Positions 49,923-55,007 of a stretch of 55,007 nt of DNA are shown here, one piece after another (position 1 is the stretch's first letter; each line of letters starts with the position of its first letter). A model generated the notes under the pieces. The model was not told where the DNA came from. It did not search any database and saw only the letters and a list, made by a program, of their open reading frames with translations. Origin of the DNA: Limisphaerales bacterium (GTDB lineage Bacteria > Verrucomicrobiota > Verrucomicrobiia > Limisphaerales > UBA1096); NCBI GenBank assembly GCA_004213515.1, contig SHAK01000013.1, forward strand, positions 1 to 55,007, written 5' to 3'. The position numbers were made by a program, and so were the translations under genes.

Positions 49923-50327
49923 TCACTTCAGTTTGGCTTCGTCGCCAACCCATATTTCTCCATCGACAATATCCGCAACCGTGTATGTTTCCCAGAAAGG
50001 ACCAGAAACTCGCACTTGGCCAATTTTTTCACCTAACCTGTATATCCCTAATTGTTGACCGACCTGTGGCAGTCTTTTAAAAGCAAAATCCAAGACCACA
50101 AAATTAAGCTTTAAATTTGTGCGTACTACCTTGCCTTCTGTGCGTGTCATTGCTGGAACAACAATCGTCCCGCGCTTCTGACCAGCTAGCTTTTGATTCA
50201 TTATTGTTTCTTTGGATGGGGATTTGCATCCAGCAAAAAAAAGAACTACGAATCCTATAAGTAGCTTAAGCACAGAGACAGCATAACTATTAACCATAAT
50301 AGTTTCACGAAAAACAGTTCGCTTCAT
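49923..50327 (-). CDS. small lipoprotein with a conserved OB/beta-barrel-like domain
   Basis: A 134-residue lipoprotein. The lipobox FFAGC puts the anchored Cys at residue 34. The mature domain is a short beta protein with repeating GQQLGIYRLGEKIGQVRV, FVVLDFAFKRLPQVG and TVADIVDGEIWVGDE; similar domains recur in Verrucomicrobia and the function is unknown. The frame runs further upstream to 50423, but the MKRTVF start at 50327 gives a positively charged n-region before the hydrophobic core; an ATG at 50297 is also possible. It is divergent from cutC across 31 bp, so the promoters must overlap the coding ends. Expression and partner are unknown. Confidence 0.65.
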   Translation of the reverse strand: MKRTVFRETIMVNSYAVSVLKLLIGFVVLFFAGCKSPSKETIMNQKLAGQKRGTIVVPAMTRTEGKVVRTNLKLNFVVLDFAFKRLPQVGQQLGIYRLGEKIGQVRVSGPFWETYTVADIVDGEIWVGDEAKLK

Positions 50328-50358
50328 CTTAACGGCTTGTTCTGCTAGTATTTGGCGA

Positions 50359-51132
50359 GTGAAAGAAGCCACTAACAATACACCAATCCTTGAAATTTGC
50401 ATAGACTCAGTGGCCTCGGCCATAGCTGCAGAACAAGGCGGCGCTGCAAGAGTTGAACTATGCCAAAATCTATTCGAAGGCGGAACTACGCCAAGTATTG
50501 GAACAGTTCATCAAGCTTTAGAACGTGTTGATATCAAGGTAAACGTAATAATTAGACCAAGGGGAGGTGATTTCCTTTTCTCAAATGATGAATTTGAAGC
50601 CATGAAGCATGATATCGTCACCTTGAAGGCAGCTGGCATCAATGGTGTCGTAATAGGAATGCTTAATACTGACGGCTCAATTGATAATGAAAGAACGCGC
50701 CAACTGATTGAATTAGCTCGACCTCTTGAAGTTACATTTCACCGCGCATTTGATGTTAGCTCAGATCCATTTCGAAGCTTAGATGATCTCATAAATCTTG
50801 GTATTGATCGTTTATTAACTTCAGGACAAGAACCCTCTGTCCTTGAAGGTGTTGAATTGATTTCCGAATTAGTACGCCGTGCAGGTGATGATATTATTAT
50901 TATGCCAGGTGCTGGCATTACCCCCAAAAACTTAACCCGTATTATCCGAGAAACAGGCGCTAAAGAATTCCATGTTACTGGTTCTTCTACTGTGACCAGC
51001 AAAATGGAATACCGAAACGAGCGCTGCTATATGGGCAAAGCACTATATCCGCCCGAGTTTTCAATTAAAGTTACTGATCCTGAAAAGATTCGTCACTATG
51101 GCCAGTTAATAAGAAAAGTGACGGAGTACTAA
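50359..51132 (+). CDS. cutC: CutC family protein (copper homeostasis TIM barrel)
   Basis: A 257-residue cytoplasmic TIM barrel, starting with GTG at 50359 because no ATG fits better. Family marks: EICIDSVASAIAAEQGGAAR, VELCQNLFEGGTTPS, VIIRPRGGDFLFS, VTFHRAFDV, LTSGQEPSVLEG and IMPGAGITPKN near the end. CutC was linked to copper tolerance, but its reaction is unresolved; the name reflects family membership. It is divergent from the small lipoprotein gene and convergent with the rhomboid gene (12-bp gap). Confidence 0.9.
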   Translation: MKEATNNTPILEICIDSVASAIAAEQGGAARVELCQNLFEGGTTPSIGTVHQALERVDIKVNVIIRPRGGDFLFSNDEFEAMKHDIVTLKAAGINGVVIGMLNTDGSIDNERTRQLIELARPLEVTFHRAFDVSSDPFRSLDDLINLGIDRLLTSGQEPSVLEGVELISELVRRAGDDIIIMPGAGITPKNLTRIIRETGAKEFHVTGSSTVTSKMEYRNERCYMGKALYPPEFSIKVTDPEKIRHYGQLIRKVTEY

Positions 51133-51144
51133 GGCCGTATAAGC

Positions 51145-52092
51145 TCACATTTTTGAGCGAGCTTTCTCAAGAATCTTACGTTCATTCTCAGTTAAACTAT
51201 GAATCCCATGTTTGGAGATTTTATCCAAAATCGGATCCACATCGCGACTCATGAAGTCCTGATCAGAAACTTCTGCAGCATCCACAATGTTGGGTTTACG
51301 CCAATCCCTACGACTAGAGGCCTCGGTAGAACCAGAGGGAGAGTCAGATGTGATTTTCACCTTTGGGATTATGGAAAATAAACGAAGAAAACCACCGCGC
51401 CGCACAAGGAATGCTACAAAAAAAGCACCATACAATAATCCACCTAAATGAGCTGCATGTGCCGTCCCATCGGAACTAAAGGTCTGTATCGTATACAGCA
51501 TATGAAGAATTGAAACGACACAAGCCCCCCAAAATATCCATTTCCATTTCATTCGAACAGGCACAATTAAAAACAACAAAAAGTAAGCTTCTTGCCTTGG
51601 AAACATTCTCGAATAAACACCTATAAATCCAAAGACAGCACCGCTTGCCCCAATCATTGGAGGGCCTGCAAAATGCGCAGGTAAAACAATCGCAAATAAA
51701 AGTTGAAACAGACCCCCTGCCAAACCACTAACAAGATACAATGCAATGAGTTCTCTCCGGCCAATCACCGGCTCCAATAATCTACCAACAAAAAACAAGG
51801 CAATTCCATTCAATAATAAATGACCCACGCTTCCATGAAGAAATTGATAAGTGAATAATTGAATCGGTAAAAACCAAGAAATATTCTCCGTAGGCATCGC
51901 AAGGTAATTTGCAACAAATGAATTACCAAATTTATTTGAAGGCGAAAGACTATTAGAGTCCGCCAATAATTGTAGTATAAATACCGCAAGGTTAATTGTC
52001 AGCAGTATTGCCCAACCTGACCAAGGCTGTTGAAATATAGGGGGGCGAAACTGTGGTTCCTCCGGTCGCATATATGGGCGATCATCCAACAT
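51145..52092 (-). CDS. rhomboid family intramembrane serine protease
   Basis: A 315-residue inner-membrane protein with six to seven helices. Active site: Ser150 in GASGAVFGF, His215 in AHAAHLGGLLYG, and the oxyanion pair in HGSVGHLLLN (H91, N95). It cleaves transmembrane segments of other membrane proteins; its substrates are unknown. I use the ATG at 52092 rather than the GTG at 52098. The soluble C-terminus (about 240-315) ends in VDPILDKISKHGIHSLTEN and KILEKARSK, a small domain often attached to PVC and Bacteroidetes rhomboids. DUF1611 ends about 100 bp upstream on the same strand, and the gap has nothing clear in it. Confidence 0.9.
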   Translation of the reverse strand: MLDDRPYMRPEEPQFRPPIFQQPWSGWAILLTINLAVFILQLLADSNSLSPSNKFGNSFVANYLAMPTENISWFLPIQLFTYQFLHGSVGHLLLNGIALFFVGRLLEPVIGRRELIALYLVSGLAGGLFQLLFAIVLPAHFAGPPMIGASGAVFGFIGVYSRMFPRQEAYFLLFLIVPVRMKWKWIFWGACVVSILHMLYTIQTFSSDGTAHAAHLGGLLYGAFFVAFLVRRGGFLRLFSIIPKVKITSDSPSGSTEASSRRDWRKPNIVDAAEVSDQDFMSRDVDPILDKISKHGIHSLTENERKILEKARSKM

Positions 52093-52196
52093 ATTCACAA
52101 AAAAGTTAACATACCTTGCAATTTAATCCAATTCTATAGCTGAGCAACGCACAGCCAATCTGCTTAAAATTTCAATTGGAATCTTCATGCAAAATC

Positions 52197-53255
52197 TCAT
52201 CCTTTTCCTAACTGAACTCGCAACTTCAGTGCCTCATTAACCAACCCGCTGACTCCCTCTCTCAACACATCCCACGCAGGAAGATTAAGACGATCCTGCA
52301 CCAATTCCTTCTCCCGGATGTATTCTTCATCCGATAATAATCGACCATTGATAGCCACTCCAATAAACCTGCAATTATGATGAAGATTAGCCACAGACAA
52401 ATATGCTGACAACACCTTCTCAAGAGGAGGGAGCGGCATCGGTTCAAGGCCAACGATATCAGATCGACCTGACTCATAACACATCACCAAGCCATCTGGT
52501 AAGCAGCCATGGAGTAAACCCATCGTCACACCAGAATAACGTGGATTAGCTAGACTGCCCTGCCCCTCAACCACAATTGCTTCGTGATGCTGCCCTGCAA
52601 GGACAAGTTTTTCTGTTGTGCCACCAATAAAATCCGACACAACCGAATCAATTGCACAACCATCTCCTTCGAGCATCATTCCAGTCTGACCAGTCGCCAC
52701 AAACTTGGTATCACATCCTGCCTCAGATAAGCCGCGTGCCAACTCAACACTAACAACCATCTTACCTACACAGCAATCGTTACCAACAGTATGAAGCCTT
52801 AAACAATTTGGATTAAAAGAATCATACCGAGCCACAGTCCGCTCGTTGTTTTTACGAAGGTCAACAAGAGTCGAACCAGTTTTTCTAGCTAAACTTGAGA
52901 ATTCAGGATCATCACTTATGGGAAAATGCATCCCAGACTCTACACGCATGCCTCGCTCAATAGACTGACGAATTGCACGTCTCAAAGGATTTGGCAAATC
53001 TCCTCCAGCTGGGGCAATCCCAACTACCAAAACATCCGCAGCTGGGGCCTTATCAATTGAAGCAAATATCGGAGTATCACCGCCAACCTCAAGTAATTCA
53101 CCAGCAGTCTTACCGCTCTGAGTTGAGTCAATTAATCCTACAACTTGATTGGATTTATACCGAAGAATTCCAGTGGCAGTCTTAGCTGAAAGCGGAGTAC
53201 TAAGGCCCTCAGTTAGAATAAGAATGCGTTCTTTCTCGACGCGACTTAGACTCAT
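52197..53255 (-). CDS. DUF1611 P-loop family protein (DgcN-like)
   Basis: A 352-residue cytoplasmic protein. After an N-terminal domain (LILTEGLSTPLSAKTATGIL) a P-loop region has LHTVGNDCCVGKMVVSVEL, with a Walker-A-like GNDCCVGK, and VVEGQGSLANPRYSG. DUF1611 is the family that includes DgcN, an enzyme of D-glutamate catabolism that works with the epimerase DgcA; no dgcA-like gene is in the window, so that role is not shown here. The ATG at 53255 overlaps the stop of dihydroorotase (ATGA), which fixes the start and shows coupling. An upstream frame extension to 53312 is inside pyrC and is rejected. Confidence 0.8.
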   Translation of the reverse strand: MSLSRVEKERILILTEGLSTPLSAKTATGILRYKSNQVVGLIDSTQSGKTAGELLEVGGDTPIFASIDKAPAADVLVVGIAPAGGDLPNPLRRAIRQSIERGMRVESGMHFPISDDPEFSSLARKTGSTLVDLRKNNERTVARYDSFNPNCLRLHTVGNDCCVGKMVVSVELARGLSEAGCDTKFVATGQTGMMLEGDGCAIDSVVSDFIGGTTEKLVLAGQHHEAIVVEGQGSLANPRYSGVTMGLLHGCLPDGLVMCYESGRSDIVGLEPMPLPPLEKVLSAYLSVANLHHNCRFIGVAINGRLLSDEEYIREKELVQDRLNLPAWDVLREGVSGLVNEALKLRVQLGKG

Positions 53256-54601
53256 TGCGATACGATCTCTCCGCCAACGACGGTCATGACCGGGCGCCCT
53301 TTCAACATCCAATCGTAAAAAGGATTATTAGTAGCCTTGCTAACGGTATCCTCACGCCGAAAAATCCATTCGCTATCAGGGTCAAATACTGTCACATCCG
53401 CAGGAGCATCTACACTCAATGTTCCACGGTTGGATTTAATTAATCGCGCAGGAGCAACTGTAAACCGTTCAATTAAATCTGCTAAATTCATCCGACCACT
53501 GTGATAAAGCTGCATTAATGACACAGCAAGCTGATTCTCTAAACCAGTTATACCGAAGGGAGCATTAGCAAACTCCACCTCTTTTTCGTAGTCACAGTGA
53601 GGTGCATGATCACTGGATATAATTTCGAGTGTCCCATCGACGACCCCCTCGATAACAGCTTCCCTATCCTTTGCAGAACGGAGAGGCGGATTCATTTTAA
53701 AATTAGTATCAAACTCAGGCCAAGACGGACAATCACCATTATTCGGATAACATATTGCCTTACCATCTTCAGCCCAAAACTTTTGACTTCCGGCAATCGC
53801 CGCATCCGTCAATGTAAAATGGTGAGGGCAAGCTTCTCCAGAAATTGAAACCCCTCTAGATTTCGCTTCGCGAAGCAAACGAATACTCCCGGCCGCGCTC
53901 ATATGCTGACAATGAATATGTGCCTGAGTTTTTTCTGCGAGTAAAATATTACGAGCAACAATCATCTCTTCACCCGCACTTGGCCAACCAGGTAATCCAA
54001 GCGTATTATTCCAGTATCCATCATGCATCATACCTGAACCTACAAGGGAATAGTCCTGACAATGATCCATAATTGGCAAGTCGAACATTGCAGTGTACTC
54101 CAAGGCTCGGCGCATCAAGTTATTATTCTGAACACAATTACCGTCGTCCGTAATTGCGACAACTCCAGCTCTCTTAAGTGATCCAATAGGTGCCAACTCT
54201 TCACCAGCTATACCTTTTGTAATAGCACCCGTGGTCAGCACATTAATCTTGGAAGAATTTTTGGCACTTTCCTGAATCAAAGCGACCGTGCCCGGATTAT
54301 CAATTGCTGGACTTGTGTTGGGCATGCAAACAACTGTCGTAAATCCACCCTTAGCTGCTGCTGCAGATCCAGTCTCTATGCTCTCCTTTGCTGTCTGACC
54401 CGGCTCACGAAAATGAACGTGAATATCTATCAAGCCTGGGCACACCACCTTTCCGGCTACATCAACCTCTAAAACTCCCTCAGGCACTTTGCCTTGAACG
54501 TCTGAACCAACAGCCTTCACCTTGCCATCAACTAGCAAAACGTCAGCCATTTCATCTTTACTATTGGCGGGATCGATTAAACGACCACCCTTGAGCAACA
54601 T
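53252..54601 (-). CDS. pyrC: dihydroorotase
   Basis: A 449-residue class I type amidohydrolase. Metal site: HxH in DIHVHFREPG (H61/H63), with later ligands in MDHCQDY, IHCQHMSAA and the catalytic Asp in SSDHAPH. It closes carbamoyl-aspartate to dihydroorotate in pyrimidine synthesis; similar hydantoinase/allantoinase enzymes cannot be fully excluded, but FKMNPPLR is the dihydroorotase signature. I start at ATG 54601 because the GTG at 54610 adds only three residues. Between HFTLTD and FKMNPPLR there is an extra segment of about 25 residues (AIAGSQKFWAEDG ... PEFD) compared with usual enzymes. It is coupled to DUF1611 by an ATGA overlap. Confidence 0.9.
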   Translation of the reverse strand: MLLKGGRLIDPANSKDEMADVLLVDGKVKAVGSDVQGKVPEGVLEVDVAGKVVCPGLIDIHVHFREPGQTAKESIETGSAAAAKGGFTTVVCMPNTSPAIDNPGTVALIQESAKNSSKINVLTTGAITKGIAGEELAPIGSLKRAGVVAITDDGNCVQNNNLMRRALEYTAMFDLPIMDHCQDYSLVGSGMMHDGYWNNTLGLPGWPSAGEEMIVARNILLAEKTQAHIHCQHMSAAGSIRLLREAKSRGVSISGEACPHHFTLTDAAIAGSQKFWAEDGKAICYPNNGDCPSWPEFDTNFKMNPPLRSAKDREAVIEGVVDGTLEIISSDHAPHCDYEKEVEFANAPFGITGLENQLAVSLMQLYHSGRMNLADLIERFTVAPARLIKSNRGTLSVDAPADVTVFDPDSEWIFRREDTVSKATNNPFYDWMLKGRPVMTVVGGEIVSQ

Positions 54602-54700
54602 TGAACTCACTGGCGAGTAGGCTAAAGAAGGTGAATAAACAACGCAAGTCGAGTCACTATGATTAAGAAACGTTAACGCTCGCAGAGTTTGTTAATACTA

Positions 54701-54734
54701 TAAAAAAAGAGGCCGGGCTCTAGGCCCGACCTCT
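54701..54734 (-). terminator. strong rho-independent terminator
   Basis: Read on the minus strand, a stem of 11 bp (GAGGTCGGGC pairing with GCCCGGCCTC, with one G-U pair, plus a closing A-T) and a 5-nt loop is followed by TTTTTTT (54702-54708). It comes 34 nt after the stop of the right-edge gene, so it ends that transcript before pyrC. Confidence 0.85.
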
Positions 54735-54767
54735 ATGATGTGTTCTCAGTTTGGTAAACTAACCAAA

Positions 54768-55007
54768 TTACTTCTTAGCACGTCCAAACGCAGCAGCGTC
54801 GCTTGAAGGGATTGTGAGAGGACTATTCCCATCAACATCACTCCAAGGACCATTTACTGTCGGCGCAGTCTGTAATGTGCCATCAAATGTCACAGTCACA
54901 GTGCCGTCAGCGTTTCGAACTACACTAATACTAGGTGGAGTAAGATCAACAGTTACATCAAGAGCGCTGATATCACGCTTGGCAGGATAAAGATCTGTAC
55001 CACCTTC
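54768..55007 (-). CDS. C-terminus of a secreted protein (5' end outside window)
   Basis: 79 residues remain, open to the right edge, ending at the TAA at 54768. The fragment has the recurring pattern ISVVRNADGTVTVTFDGTLQ and NGPWSDVDGNSPLTI, then ends FGRAKK. This beta-rich tail resembles the last domain of the proteins at 34193 and, more loosely, 35708 and 40270, and is common at the C-terminus of PVC secreted proteins. The main part of the protein is not visible, so neither function nor size can be given. A strong terminator follows. Confidence 0.7.
   Translation of the reverse strand, partial: EGGTDLYPAKRDISALDVTVDLTPPSISVVRNADGTVTVTFDGTLQTAPTVNGPWSDVDGNSPLTIPSSDAAAFGRAKK

Noticed and set aside
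49910-49932. ACTGA/TCAGT pairing between the convergent genes near 49914
   Set aside because: Only five pairs with a 13-nt loop and no T run on either side.
49760-50080. 106-codon plus-strand frame overlapping two small genes
   Set aside because: It runs through the end of the 49579 gene and antisense to the lipoprotein gene; no family or signal is seen.
53256-53312. 19-residue N-terminal extension of the DUF1611 protein
   Set aside because: The extension lies inside pyrC; the ATGA overlap at 53252-53255 is a better start and matches the start of the conserved region.

Overview
The window looks like an AT-rich chromosomal segment (roughly 40% G+C by eye) from a Gram-negative PVC bacterium, most likely a marine or otherwise free-living Verrucomicrobiota. 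The evidence is the combination of Planctomycetes/Verrucomicrobia families (PSCyt1-DUF1549-DUF1553 and DUF1501 pair, membrane-bound dehydrogenase fused to a CxxCH haem domain, DUF3500, pseudopilins with the [22 protein letters not shown] start and an H-X9-DG motif, CotH/lamin-tail surface proteins) with outer-membrane functions (LptD, KdsB). I see no rRNA, tRNA, CRISPR array, insertion sequence or prophage. The subgroup is inferred and not proven. Most start codons lack a clear Shine-Dalgarno sequence.

Layout. 1-8776: a truncated DUF3500 gene (-), then a five-gene forward run: Gfo/Idh/MocA oxidoreductase, TIM-barrel isomerase, secreted dehydrogenase-cytochrome, membrane-spanning TIR/TolB-like/TPR protein and a small exported protein. 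8803-15452 (-): lptD, then a PSCyt1/DUF1549/DUF1553 gene and a DUF1501 gene. 15617-19600 (+): two pseudopilin-like genes, then a Tat-exported hydroxypyruvate-isomerase-like TIM barrel followed by a uronate-isomerase-like amidohydrolase. 19606-23987 (-): a large beta-propeller protein and a SirB1-type transglutaminase-like protein. 24191-34190 (+): kdsB-pyrG-maf, a polyprenyl-phosphate sugar transferase, a NicO-like metal permease, a squalene/phytoene synthase overlapping a SUMF1-fold lipoprotein, and single-chain gcvP. 34193-47199: one secreted protein (-) and two giant CotH/lamin-tail proteins (+) flanking a DUF6941 gene. 47206-55007: a sodium/solute symporter with an overlapping small membrane protein, two small genes, cutC, a rhomboid protease, a DUF1611 gene translationally coupled to dihydroorotase, and the C-terminus of another secreted protein with a strong terminator.

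How the genes fit together. Envelope building is one theme: KdsB uses the CTP that PyrG makes, LptD inserts LPS, and the sugar transferase starts a surface polysaccharide. A second theme is sugar or sugar-acid oxidation and isomerisation (Gfo/Idh, two TIM barrels, uronate isomerase-like enzyme, haem-linked dehydrogenases). A third is large modular surface proteins. The genes furthest from textbook biology are the TIR protein built like a transmembrane receptor, the two CotH/lamin-tail giants, and a C-terminal module that appears to recur in four secreted proteins. I found no clear defence island or other self-contained new system; much of the window is ordinary housekeeping DNA.
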